From assembly GCA_964534175.1 (NCBI GenBank), contig CAZHNS010000012.1:1-60947 (forward strand): 60,947 bases of DNA. The letters are read 5' to 3'. This document shows, piece after piece, positions 14,957-24,608 of this stretch. Both the position numbers and the translations under genes were made by a program. Within the stretch, counting starts at the first letter, position 1. Each line of letters begins with the position of its first letter. The stretch comes from JAFGHJ01 sp964534175. Its GTDB lineage: Bacteria > Hydrothermota > UBA3072. The notes beneath the pieces were generated by a model that was not told the DNA's origin, ran no database searches, and saw nothing but the letters and a program-made list of their open reading frames with translations.

Positions 14957-16356
14957 TCTTCCTTTCCGGTCCAGCAGTAAGTACAGAGATTTTCTTCTCC
15001 AAGTCCTGTTGCTTTTATCATATCTTCCAACCTCTGATATTTTAGAGAAGTTGCATTAAGGTCTTTTTCCATTTCCTTTATCATCTTGGAGTATACCTTG
15101 GAATCAGGGTCGAGATAAGGATCCAGATCCTCGATATGTTTTCCGTGTATTTTTTTGATCGTTCTCCTCGCAAGCAACTCGTCTATTTTTCTTGTAGAGA
15201 ACAGATATTTACAGGGAAACATTAGAGCGGGACAGGCGGGTCGCACATGTATTTCTTTTGCCCCAGAGTTCCAGAGTTTAACCAAAAGATAGTTTTTTAA
15301 TTGCGTTCCTCTGACTATCGAATCTTCGGTTATTATCAATCTTTGATCTTTTAATAGAGAATCTGCCGTTACCTGTTTCATTAAAGCAACCAGGTCTCTC
15401 CTTTCCTGGTTTGGAGGCACGTAACTTCTTGCCCATCCGGGAGTGTATTTTAAAAGCGGAGTTTTTACGGGTATTCCCGACTCGTAAGAATATCCAAATG
15501 CGTAAGCAGTTCCGGAATCAGCCACTCCTGTTACAAGATCGGCTTCTATATCATCGTTTTTTGCCATCAGTCTGCCGGAATCTTCCCTGAATTCTTCGAC
15601 GTTTTTACCTTCATATTCCGAAGCAGGAAACCCGGTGTATACATACAAGAAAGCGCATAACCGAAGGTCATTTTCCGCTTCCTTCAATATTTCTGTCTTA
15701 TTTTCGTTTAAAAGTAATATTTCTCCGGGACCAAGAAATTTTTTCGTACTAAAGCCTAAGTTTTTATACGAACATGTTTCCGAAACGACGATTTTAGCTC
15801 CCTCTTTTTCTCCTAAAACGAGAGGTGTTCTTCCGTATTTATCCATTGCAGCAAGTAATCCCTCTTTACCTAAAAGGAGTAACGACATGGAACCGTCGAT
15901 TCGAGAATGCATATATTCTATTCCGTCGATTAGATCTTTACCTTTATTGATTAATTTTGCGGCCAGTTCTATTTGATTCGGACATCCGTTAACCATTTCC
16001 GAGAATATTGCGCCTTCAGATATTAATTCGTCTGCTAACTCAATTTGATTACTTATAAAACCTGTACCGCAAATTGAGTATTCTCCGAATTTTAGTCTGA
16101 GGATAAGAGGTTGCGTGTCCCTGTCACTTATTACTCCAATACCAGAGTGACCCTGCATGACGGTATAATCTATATCTTCGATGAATCTAGTCTTGAATTG
16201 CGCTTTTTCTATGGTGTGAATTTTTTTATGAATTTTATCACCATCGAAAATTGCTAGCCCTCCGTAAGAAGTCCCGAGATGCGAATGGTAGTCGGTTGCG
16301 TAGAAAAGGTCTTCTTTGCAATCTTTTTTTGTAACAATGCCAACGATTCCACTCAT
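14953..16356 (-). CDS. PurF-like amidophosphoribosyltransferase paralogue lacking the N-terminal Cys
   Basis: A 467-residue protein with both PurF domains. The N-terminal Ntn-hydrolase glutaminase fold (about 1-230) has DYHSHLGTSYGGLAIF and HSGIG. The C-terminal phosphoribosyltransferase domain has the PRPP loop IITEDSIVRGTQLKN near residue 350. A C-terminal LCTYCWTG carries cysteines like the Fe-S ligands of Bacillus PurF. True PurF begins Met-Cys-Gly, with the Cys as glutaminase nucleophile; here it is Met-Ser-Gly. The upstream codons do not offer a Cys start. I recall a paralogue group (FYGTDYHSHLGT type) in clostridia and Bacteroidota that also lacks the Cys. It may use ammonia, or have another role. 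No other purine gene is adjacent. Confidence 0.82.
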   Translation of the reverse strand: MSGIVGIVTKKDCKEDLFYATDYHSHLGTSYGGLAIFDGDKIHKKIHTIEKAQFKTRFIEDIDYTVMQGHSGIGVISDRDTQPLILRLKFGEYSICGTGFISNQIELADELISEGAIFSEMVNGCPNQIELAAKLINKGKDLIDGIEYMHSRIDGSMSLLLLGKEGLLAAMDKYGRTPLVLGEKEGAKIVVSETCSYKNLGFSTKKFLGPGEILLLNENKTEILKEAENDLRLCAFLYVYTGFPASEYEGKNVEEFREDSGRLMAKNDDIEADLVTGVADSGTAYAFGYSYESGIPVKTPLLKYTPGWARSYVPPNQERRDLVALMKQVTADSLLKDQRLIITEDSIVRGTQLKNYLLVKLWNSGAKEIHVRPACPALMFPCKYLFSTRKIDELLARRTIKKIHGKHIEDLDPYLDPDSKVYSKMIKEMEKDLNATSLKYQRLEDMIKATGLGEENLCTYCWTGKED

Positions 16357-16440
16357 TTCTTGCCTTACTCCCCTTTTTGCATTAAAATGAATTCTTATTT
16401 AATGATATTCAACAATATACAGGTGGTTATTATTTTAGCA

Positions 16441-16486
16441 AGGGTTGAACAACGAGTTTTGGGTTACGGGTTTTGAGTTTAGAGTA
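16441..16486. repeat. Intergenic phrase repeat (GAGTTTTGGGTTACGGGTTT type)
   Basis: GGTTGAACAACGAGTTTTGG, then GTTACGGGTTTTGAGTTTAG, is made of near-repeats of GGGTTNNGAGTTT. It resembles the 12031-12069 stretch; both are followed by AGAGTAAAAAAA- or CGAGTAAAAAAA-like sequence. Confidence 0.4.
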
Positions 16487-16593
16487 AAAAAAATAACGAT
16501 CCTTGAAATCTGCATCTATGTCCTAATAAATTTTAATTTTTTGTTAAAATTTTGTTGAAATATAGTTAAAAAATCGAATTTCAAAAAAACGCC

Positions 16594-16621
16594 TTGACAA
16601 ATTATAAAAAATCCGTACGCT
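16594..16621 (+). promoter_or_regulatory. Possible promoter of the Tc toxin genes
   Basis: -35 TTGACA, 16-nt spacer, -10 TACGCT. The -35 is perfect but the -10 is weak (TA...T conserved), which may mean dependence on an activator. Confidence 0.35.
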
Positions 16622-16768
16622 GTCTTTTTGGAAGGAAGGAGGTAAAAATACCTTTTCTCGGAAAAAATTATCGTCGGTATTTTCATTGTAGGTATCGAAA
16701 GTGGGATTTTGAATTATTTGTTGCCGCATATGTTATCTTTGGCGCCAAACTCTTTTTAAGGTAGAGAT

Positions 16769-19700
16769 ATGCCGGAAGAAAAGAAAGAAGAGAAGCAAAT
16801 TTCTGCGCCGCAAATATCTCTCCCAAAAGGAGGGGGCGCTATCCGGGGTATTGGTGAAAAGTTCCAGGTTAATCCCGTTACAGGTACAGGTTCTCTAAGC
16901 GTTCCTATCTACACCACCCCGGGTCGTTCCGATTTCTATCCAAAGCTTTCGCTTTCTTATGATTCAGGCTCGGGAAACGGGCCTTTCGGTTTAGGGTGGA
17001 ATCTTCCCGTACCCAGTATTACCCGAAAAACGGATAAAGGTCTGCCAAGATATCAAGATGGAGGTGAGTCCGATACCTTTATACTCTCCGGAGCAGAGGA
17101 TCTCGTTCCGGAGTTAGAAGAAAAGAATGGTCAATTTATAAAATATGAAAGAGAAGATTCGAAAAACGGAGAGGAGTATAAAGTTTATCGTTACCGTCCG
17201 AGAATAGAAGGGCTTTTTGCTCGTATCGAGCGTTGGAAGAGGGTTAGTGACGGTGATATTCACTGGAAGTCGATTTCCAAAGATAATGTAACTAGTATTT
17301 ATGGGAAGAGTGCCGAAAGCAGGATTTTCGACCCTGATGATGATTCTCGTGTATTTTGTTGGCTGCTCGAAGAGAGTTACGATGATAAAGGGAATGTAAT
17401 ACTCTACCAGTATAAGCAGGAGAACGATGATAATATCGATCCCTCGTTACCGCAGGAGAAAAACCGAATAGGGAAAGGATATGCCAACCGTTATTTAAAA
17501 AGGATAAAATACGGTAATAAAATTCCACGCTCGGAAAATCAAATACCGGATCCTGAAACCGACTATCTGTTTGAAGTTATTTTTGATTACGGGGAACATA
17601 ATATAGATAATTCCGATATAAATGAATCCGAACTCTGGGCAATTCGCCAGGATTCTTTCTCTACTTATCGCGCCGGTTTTGAAATTCGAACGCAGCGTCT
17701 CTGTCGGCAGATACTCATGTTTCATCATTTTCCCGATGAATTAGCTGTCGATCCCTATCTTGTTAAATCTACAGATTTTCAGTATGAAGAAAGCCCTGTG
17801 GTAACGTATCTTTTTTCCGTTAAGCAGTCCGGATATACATGGGACGAAGAAAACGAAACATATCAATCGAAATCACTACCTCCGTTAGAGTTTGCTTATT
17901 CTAAATTTCAATTAAATGACGAGGTTCAATTTATAGATGAGGAAAGTCTGGAAAATCTCCCGCATGGAATCGATGGGTCACAGTACCGGTTAATTGATCT
18001 GGATGGCGATGGAATTTCGGGTATTTTAACGGAACAGGGTGAAGAGTGGTTTTACAAGCAAAATTTAGGTAACCTTGAATTTGAACCCGCTCCTGGCGGT
18101 ATCGATGGCCCTCCCGAACCTCCTGTGCCGGTAGATTCCGGTTCCGTGCGCTTTGCCTCATCCCGGCTTGTTGCGAGCAAGCCATCGCTTGCAAATTTGC
18201 AGAGCGGACAAACGCAGATTATGGACCTGGCAGGTGATGGTCAAAAAGACCTTGTTTTGCTGGATGATCCGGTTCCCGGCTTTTTTGAACGAACTCACGA
18301 TAAAAAATGGGAATCTTTTGTTCCTTTTTCTTCTCATCCACGGATCGACTGGAAGGACCCGAATCTAAGATTCATCGATTTAAATGGTGACGGTCATACC
18401 GATATTTTAATTTCCGAAAATGATGTTTTTACCTGGTATCCATCAAAGGCGGAAGAGGGTTTTGGCTCCTCTCTGTCCGTCCGTAAAAAACTTGATGAAG
18501 AAAAGGGCCCGGTTCTGATTTTTGCCGATGCTACCCAATCGGTTTACCTTGCGGATATGTCCGGAGATGGGCTGACCGATATCGTTCGTATTAGAAATGG
18601 TGAGGTCTGTTACTGGCCGAATCTTGGTTATGGACGTTTCGGTGCAAAAATCACAATGGACGGGGCTCCTCATTTTGATTCACCCGACCAGTTCAATCAA
18701 AGTAGAATACGGCTGTCTGATATAGATGGTTCAGGAACAACCGATATAATTTACTTAAACCGAAATGGGATAAAATTTTGGTTCAATCAATCGGGAAATA
18801 GCTGGAGTGAAGTTCATTGCATCGATAACTTTCCGTTAATTGACAATTTATCTTCTGTTATGGTAGTGGATTTGCTCGGTAACGGCACTGCCTGTATTGT
18901 CTGGTCTTCACCTCTACCAAAAAACAATGGTCATTCTCTATGTTACATTGATTTAGCTGGTGGTCGCAAACCCCATCTAATGAAATCGGTCGTTAATAAT
19001 ATGGGTGCAGAAACGCACTTCGAATATGCTTCCTCGACGAAATTTTATCTGGAGGATTTAGCTGCCGGTAAATGCTGGATTACACGCTTACCTTTTCCAG
19101 TACATGTTGTTGAGCGAGTAGAAGCAAGAGAATTAGTGACAGACACAAAACTGGTTACTCTTTACAAATACCATCACGGGTATTTTGACGGCAGAGACCG
19201 TGAATTCAGAGGTTTCGGGATGGTCGAGCAATGGGACAGTGAATCATACAAACAGTTCAACAAGGATCGTAATGCTCCCACTGGCTTTCAAACACAGGAG
19301 GAAGAATTTCATTTGCCGCCGGTTTACACTAAAACCTGGTTTCATACTGGATTCTATCATGACCGGGAGCTCATTTCCAGGCAATATGAGGAAGAATATT
19401 ACAAGGGAGATTCGCAAAGTGTACTTTTAGCTGATACTATTTTACCGGACGGTTTAAGCGCGGAAGAAGAACACGAAGCCTGTAGGGCTCTTAAGGGTCG
19501 TGTTTTGCGTCAGGAAATTTATGCGGTCGATAATTCCGAAAAAAGCAAGCATCCCTATAAAGTGACGGAAAGCAATTATAGACTAAGATGTATTCAGAAA
19601 ATACATCATAACCTTAAACATGCGGTATTTTATACCTATGCCTTCGAAACGCTTGATTATTATTACGAACGCAATCTGGATGATCCGCGAATCAGCCATA

Positions 19701-22700
19701 ATATTATTTTAAAAGTAGATAAATTCGGTAATGTCGAAGAATCTGCTTCCATTGCATATCCGCGTCGAACAAGAGAAGGACAAAGTTATCCTGAGGAACA
19801 AAGCCAGCCACTTGTAACCTACTCCGTATCAAAATATATTAACAAATCAGATGAGTTAAATTTTTATCGCATCGGCCTCCCTTATGAGGCTCAAACTTAT
19901 GAGCTCACCGGATTGGAGGCTGACAATTTGAGACTATTTACTTCTTCCGATGTAGAGAATGCAGTACAAAATGCTCAGTCTATTGACTACGAAAATTTCC
20001 ACGAGCCGAATCAACTGCAAATAAGGTTAATTGAACATATCCGAACGTTATACTATAAAAATGATCTATCGGGTCCTCTCTCATTGGGTAATGCGGAGTC
20101 ACTTGCACTGCCCTATGAAACATATCAGAAAGCCTTCACTAATGAATTATTGGAAAAGGTCTATAATAGTAAGATTAGTATGAACGAGCTTACTAACATA
20201 CTTGAAACTGAAGGCTCTTATATATGGATGAATAATGCCTGGTGGTTTCCTTCCGGGAAGCAGGATTTCGCACCACTTGACGCATCTGTTGAGGAACGGC
20301 AATCCTATGCATTTGAGCATTTCTATCTGCCGATTCTGTTAATTGATCCATTTACTAACATTTCCCGCTTCACTTATGATGATAATTACAAATTATTACT
20401 ATTGGAAACCAGAGACTCATTAGATAATATCATTCGTGCGGAGTACGATTTTCGAAACATACAGCCTCAAATGATAACTGACCCAAATGGAAATCGATCC
20501 GCTGTTGCATTCGATCAGCTGGGTTTGGTTGCCGGGACTGCACTTATGGGCAAAGAGGGAAACAATGAAGGTGATTCTCTGACTGATTTTCAGCCGTATT
20601 TAGATAATGAAACAGTTGTCTATCATATTCTAAATCCTCTAGAGAACCCCCATGCTATTTTAAAAAATGCAACGTCCCGGGTTATCTATGATGTAGATCG
20701 ATTTAAACGAGAAGGGAAACCCGTTGTGATTTATACTATGAAGCGAGAAACTCATGTTTCGGATTTGAATCCGGAAGAAAAAACGAAAGTACAACACGCT
20801 TTTCTGTACGTTGATGGTCTGGGTCGGGAAGTTGTGACAAAAATTCAGGCAGAACCCGGCCTTGCTCCCGAAAGAGATCCGGATACAGATGAGTTAGTAA
20901 TTGTTGATGATAAAATACAAATGATTCATACTGATCCACGCTGGGTGGGGACTGGTCGTACAATATATGATAACAAGGGAAATCCGATTAAAAAATATGA
21001 ACCGTTTTTTAGCGATAGACACACTTATGAAGACGAAGAAGATTTAGTAAATTGGGGTGTTACTCCTATTTTGCGTTATGATCCTCTGGAACGTTTAATA
21101 CGCACTGATAACCCTAATGGTACTTTTTCTAAAGTGGATTTTACTGCCTGGCAACAATTGATATGGGACGAAAACGATACTGTTTTGGATAGTCAATGGT
21201 TCCTGGAACTTTTACCGGATTATGATCCCAATAATCCGGGATTACCTCCTGATCCCGGTCCGGAACAGATAGCTGCTTTTCAATCGGCCAGACATGCAGA
21301 AACACCAACAATTGCCGATTTGGATGTTCGGGGACGAACTTTTCTAACAATCGCTAAAAATATCGTAATGGATAATGACGGAACTGTTGCTCGTGTTGTT
21401 GATCTCCCTACTAGGGTAAAACTGGATATCGAGGGTAATCCATTAATGATTACAGATGCCCGTGGAAATACTGTTATGAGCTATGTTTTAAGCACTACAG
21501 ATTCTAACGATAATGATATTCTCGCACGGGGATACGATATTGCGGGAAAACAACTATATCAGAAAAGTATGGATGCAGGTGAACGATGGGTATTAAATAA
21601 TATTGTTGACAATCCCATACGTTCGTGGGATAGCCTTGACCATGAACAACGCATACAATATGACCAACTCCAGCGTCCCGAATATTTATATCTAAAGCAC
21701 GCCGATGAGCCGGAAATTCTGGTAGAACGGACCATTTATGGGAAAGTTCACCCGGATGCAGTTCAACTGAATTTAAGGGGAAATATTTTTCAGTATTATG
21801 ACTCTGCTGGTGTGATTACCAATGAACAATTAGATTTTAAAGGGAATTTACTTCAAGGTAACCGCCGATTGGCCAAGGTATATACGGAAATTTTAAATTG
21901 GGAGCCAATCGATGGATTAGTTCAACTTAATGAAATTACTGAAGCTGCCGATCCTTTATTGGAGCAAGAGATTTTTGCCAACAGTACCTCTTATGATGCA
22001 CTTAACCGGCCAATTAGTATCGTAACTCCTGATAACAGCGAAGCCAAACCGATTTATAATGAGGCTAATTTATTGGAAGAGATCAAGATACGATTGCGTG
22101 GAGAAATAGAATGGGTATTATTTGTAAAGGACATCAATTATAATGCTAGAGGTCAGCGAGAACTAATTGAATATCAGAATGGCACAAAGACGATTTATGA
22201 ATACGATCCGTTTACTTTTCGTTTGATTCGCTTGAAAACAACCCGGGCGTCAGATAATACAGTTCTTCAGGACTTGTACTATACTTGCGATCCTGTGGGA
22301 AATATCACAGAAATCCGCGATGAAGCGCAGCAAACGATCTATTTCAATAATTCCGTTGTGTTGCCCAATATGAAATATGAATACGATGCATTATATCAAT
22401 TAATATTAGCAAGTGGACGTGAACATATCGGGCAGACGACGTATCCTCAAGGAGAATATGACTGGAATGATTATACACGAATCAAATTACCTCATCCTAA
22501 CGATGGTCAGGCGATGCGACGCTACACTGAGAAATATATATACGATGAAGTGGGGAGTATTTTAAATATGGTTCATCAAATGGGTGAGGCCCCGGGAGGT
22601 GAGACTCTTTGGAATCGTCGCTATCAGTACGCGCTGGAAAATAATCGACTGATGAGTACGAGTCTGCCCGGAGACTCTGAAGCATCCTCTTATTCTGCAA

Positions 22701-24451
22701 ATTATGAATACTCGGCGAGATATAGCTATGATGCTCATGGTAACATGACGTCTATGTTGCATCTACCTGAGATTCACTGGAATTTTAGAAATCGGATGGA
22801 CAAAGTAGACCTAAATGGCGGAGGTATAACTTATTATGTTTACGATGCTGCAGGCCAGCGGATCAGAAAGATTCACGAACATAACGGTGCTACCGTAGAG
22901 GAGCGTTTATATTTAGGAGGTTTTGAACTTTATCGTAAGCGGAATGGAACCAGTTTAGTATTGGAAGAAGAGACGTTGCATGTAATGGATGATAAACAGC
23001 GGATAGCATTAGTAGAGACAAAAACGATTAAAGATGGCAATCATATTAGTTTACCTACACCTGTTTTGCGCTACCAGTACAGTAATCACCTCGGTTCTGC
23101 CAGTCTGGAGTTGGATGAAGAGGGGGAGGTAATTTCTTATGAGGAATACTATCCCTATGGGAATACCTCCTATCAAGCATGTACCGGTGCGAGTGAAGTC
23201 AGTTTGAAGCGATATCGATATACAGGTAAAGAAAGGGATGAGGAGAGTGGATTCTATTACCATGGAGCACGATACTATGCGTCGTGGGTGGGGAGGTGGA
23301 TAAACTGTGATCCTATTGATATTCAAGCAGGTTTAAACATATTTCGATATGCGAAAAATAATCCAGTTATGCTGTTTGATCCTTCGGGAAATCAGGAAGA
23401 GTCTTATGAAGAAGAAAAAAAAATTAAGCCAAAAACTTCACTTCAGCAAGCTGTTTTTGGTGGAAAACAAGCATTAAAGTCAGGAGCCCGAAATGTTAGT
23501 GGAAGTAGTGGAAAACCCCTCGAAGGGACTGCCCATCTCTGGTCAGAAAAAGGAGGTGGCAAGTCGTCGGCTCGTGCAGCTCGAAGCAGAAGCCGTTCGA
23601 GAAACTATCTTATGGAAGATACTCCATTACATGGGCCTGCTGCCCGTGATTTTGAAGCATGTAGAGTAAAATCCCCCGCCGGAAAAGTCCCGAAACAACT
23701 TTTTGAAATAATTTGGCACCCTCCGTCTAAAGAATTCGCTATTCGTGCGGTTTTGAGTGAAAGCGCTGTTATGACTCATGGAAAACCAAGTGAAACTTCT
23801 GTTCAAACTGTTATAGAACGTCCAGCTGTTAAGCGTTTTAGTAAGATTCCTGGTGGATCGATGGTTTTGTCGGGGGGACTCAATGTATGGGTGGGATTAG
23901 AGAGTGAGAATCCTGTGATAAAGATAATTGGAATAGCAGGTGGTAGTGCTGAGGTAACAGGAGGTGCATTATTTATAACTGGTGCAACTCAGGTCGCACA
24001 GGGATCAAACACTGGGACTCTATTAATGAGTACAGGAAGAGGATTGGCACGATATGGTGGTGGTAGCGCAACATTTATTTTATCTGGATATTTCCTAATA
24101 GAAGATATTCAACGAGGAGATGTTACAAGCAGCGTAGGAGATGCAGGAGGTACTTTAACCGGGGTATTCACTCTGGCAGGTTGGTCATCTGGGGCTGCTG
24201 TGGCAGGTGCATTTACTCTGGGATACGGTATTGGGTCCCTCTTCAATTGGGTTTTTGAAAAAGTAAGTGGTAAAACACCAGGTGTTGCATTATATGATGC
24301 AATCCACGACCAAGATAATCTGACCAAGATTGGAGGGCGTTGGGTCAGGGTAAAAGAACACAGCATTGGAGGATTTTATGAAATTAGAGATGATGAAACC
24401 GGGGAACTACTTAAAGTGACACAATTTCCTTATAAAAAAAGGACCTTTTAA
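16769..24451 (+). CDS. Tc toxin TcB-TcC fusion (SpvB/FG-GAP/TcB-mid/RHS with variable C-terminal cargo)
   Basis: A 2,560-residue cocoon component of a Tc (ABC) toxin. In order: a charged start; the SpvB domain from about residue 20 (AIRGIGEKFQVNPVTGTGSL, LSYDSGSGNGPFGLGWNL); FG-GAP/VCBS-type repeats forming the TcA-binding propeller (DLDGDGISGIL near 408, DLNGDGHTDILI near 537, DMSGDGLTDIV near 596, DIDGSGTTDII near 651); the TcB middle region (LMKSVVNNMGAETHFEYASS, YFDGRDREFRGFGMVEQWDS) to about 840; a long RHS/YD-repeat shell; and the RHS core near 2100-2206 (YEEYYPYGNTSY, RYTGKERDEESGFYYHGARYY, NPVMLFDPSG). The two core Asp-Pro motifs (CDP, FDP) match the self-cleaving aspartyl protease of TcC. 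Residues after about 2207 are variable cargo. AAGGTAGAG precedes the start. No signal peptide is present. The TcA gene follows after 157 nt. Confidence 0.93.
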   Translation: MPEEKKEEKQISAPQISLPKGGGAIRGIGEKFQVNPVTGTGSLSVPIYTTPGRSDFYPKLSLSYDSGSGNGPFGLGWNLPVPSITRKTDKGLPRYQDGGESDTFILSGAEDLVPELEEKNGQFIKYEREDSKNGEEYKVYRYRPRIEGLFARIERWKRVSDGDIHWKSISKDNVTSIYGKSAESRIFDPDDDSRVFCWLLEESYDDKGNVILYQYKQENDDNIDPSLPQEKNRIGKGYANRYLKRIKYGNKIPRSENQIPDPETDYLFEVIFDYGEHNIDNSDINESELWAIRQDSFSTYRAGFEIRTQRLCRQILMFHHFPDELAVDPYLVKSTDFQYEESPVVTYLFSVKQSGYTWDEENETYQSKSLPPLEFAYSKFQLNDEVQFIDEESLENLPHGIDGSQYRLIDLDGDGISGILTEQGEEWFYKQNLGNLEFEPAPGGIDGPPEPPVPVDSGSVRFASSRLVASKPSLANLQSGQTQIMDLAGDGQKDLVLLDDPVPGFFERTHDKKWESFVPFSSHPRIDWKDPNLRFIDLNGDGHTDILISENDVFTWYPSKAEEGFGSSLSVRKKLDEEKGPVLIFADATQSVYLADMSGDGLTDIVRIRNGEVCYWPNLGYGRFGAKITMDGAPHFDSPDQFNQSRIRLSDIDGSGTTDIIYLNRNGIKFWFNQSGNSWSEVHCIDNFPLIDNLSSVMVVDLLGNGTACIVWSSPLPKNNGHSLCYIDLAGGRKPHLMKSVVNNMGAETHFEYASSTKFYLEDLAAGKCWITRLPFPVHVVERVEARELVTDTKLVTLYKYHHGYFDGRDREFRGFGMVEQWDSESYKQFNKDRNAPTGFQTQEEEFHLPPVYTKTWFHTGFYHDRELISRQYEEEYYKGDSQSVLLADTILPDGLSAEEEHEACRALKGRVLRQEIYAVDNSEKSKHPYKVTESNYRLRCIQKIHHNLKHAVFYTYAFETLDYYYERNLDDPRISHNIILKVDKFGNVEESASIAYPRRTREGQSYPEEQSQPLVTYSVSKYINKSDELNFYRIGLPYEAQTYELTGLEADNLRLFTSSDVENAVQNAQSIDYENFHEPNQLQIRLIEHIRTLYYKNDLSGPLSLGNAESLALPYETYQKAFTNELLEKVYNSKISMNELTNILETEGSYIWMNNAWWFPSGKQDFAPLDASVEERQSYAFEHFYLPILLIDPFTNISRFTYDDNYKLLLLETRDSLDNIIRAEYDFRNIQPQMITDPNGNRSAVAFDQLGLVAGTALMGKEGNNEGDSLTDFQPYLDNETVVYHILNPLENPHAILKNATSRVIYDVDRFKREGKPVVIYTMKRETHVSDLNPEEKTKVQHAFLYVDGLGREVVTKIQAEPGLAPERDPDTDELVIVDDKIQMIHTDPRWVGTGRTIYDNKGNPIKKYEPFFSDRHTYEDEEDLVNWGVTPILRYDPLERLIRTDNPNGTFSKVDFTAWQQLIWDENDTVLDSQWFLELLPDYDPNNPGLPPDPGPEQIAAFQSARHAETPTIADLDVRGRTFLTIAKNIVMDNDGTVARVVDLPTRVKLDIEGNPLMITDARGNTVMSYVLSTTDSNDNDILARGYDIAGKQLYQKSMDAGERWVLNNIVDNPIRSWDSLDHEQRIQYDQLQRPEYLYLKHADEPEILVERTIYGKVHPDAVQLNLRGNIFQYYDSAGVITNEQLDFKGNLLQGNRRLAKVYTEILNWEPIDGLVQLNEITEAADPLLEQEIFANSTSYDALNRPISIVTPDNSEAKPIYNEANLLEEIKIRLRGEIEWVLFVKDINYNARGQRELIEYQNGTKTIYEYDPFTFRLIRLKTTRASDNTVLQDLYYTCDPVGNITEIRDEAQQTIYFNNSVVLPNMKYEYDALYQLILASGREHIGQTTYPQGEYDWNDYTRIKLPHPNDGQAMRRYTEKYIYDEVGSILNMVHQMGEAPGGETLWNRRYQYALENNRLMSTSLPGDSEASSYSANYEYSARYSYDAHGNMTSMLHLPEIHWNFRNRMDKVDLNGGGITYYVYDAAGQRIRKIHEHNGATVEERLYLGGFELYRKRNGTSLVLEEETLHVMDDKQRIALVETKTIKDGNHISLPTPVLRYQYSNHLGSASLELDEEGEVISYEEYYPYGNTSYQACTGASEVSLKRYRYTGKERDEESGFYYHGARYYASWVGRWINCDPIDIQAGLNIFRYAKNNPVMLFDPSGNQEESYEEEKKIKPKTSLQQAVFGGKQALKSGARNVSGSSGKPLEGTAHLWSEKGGGKSSARAARSRSRSRNYLMEDTPLHGPAARDFEACRVKSPAGKVPKQLFEIIWHPPSKEFAIRAVLSESAVMTHGKPSETSVQTVIERPAVKRFSKIPGGSMVLSGGLNVWVGLESENPVIKIIGIAGGSAEVTGGALFITGATQVAQGSNTGTLLMSTGRGLARYGGGSATFILSGYFLIEDIQRGDVTSSVGDAGGTLTGVFTLAGWSSGAAVAGAFTLGYGIGSLFNWVFEKVSGKTPGVALYDAIHDQDNLTKIGGRWVRVKEHSIGGFYEIRDDETGELLKVTQFPYKKRTF

Positions 24452-24608
24452 ATATACTATTTTAAAGATTGGTGTAGCTCTTGGAATATGAATATATAAT
24501 TAGATAATTCGAAAATAACTTCGAGAGAGGTTGTGTTTAAACAGAAAAGACTAATTAAATATTAAGTTATAAAATATATGGTCAGGGTTGCCAGAAGGAG
24601 AGTATAAA
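24452..24608. other. Gap between toxin genes, no immunity gene
   Basis: 157 nt with no ORF carrying a ribosome site other than that of the TcA gene. There is therefore no immunity-protein gene after the RHS cargo, unlike polymorphic RHS toxins. This fits a Tc toxin aimed at other cell types. Confidence 0.6.
24481..24508 (+). promoter_or_regulatory. Possible internal promoter for TcA
   Basis: TTGGAA, 16-nt spacer, GATAAT, giving a leader of about 95 nt. The spacing fits the window's other promoters, but the -35 is poor and the region is AT-rich. Confidence 0.25.

Larger units (their letters stand above)
16357..16768. other. 412-nt region upstream of the Tc toxin locus
   Basis: It contains a phrase repeat (16441-16486), a possible promoter (16594-16621) and the ribosome site AAGGTAGAG just before the toxin start. 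No ORF with a credible ribosome site and no regulator gene are present. The predicted toxin leader is about 140 nt. Confidence 0.5.

Noticed and set aside
23390..24608. RHS polymorphic toxin with immunity gene
   Set aside because: The N-terminal SpvB/TcB parts and the following TcA gene identify a Tc toxin, and no small ORF with a ribosome site follows the cargo.
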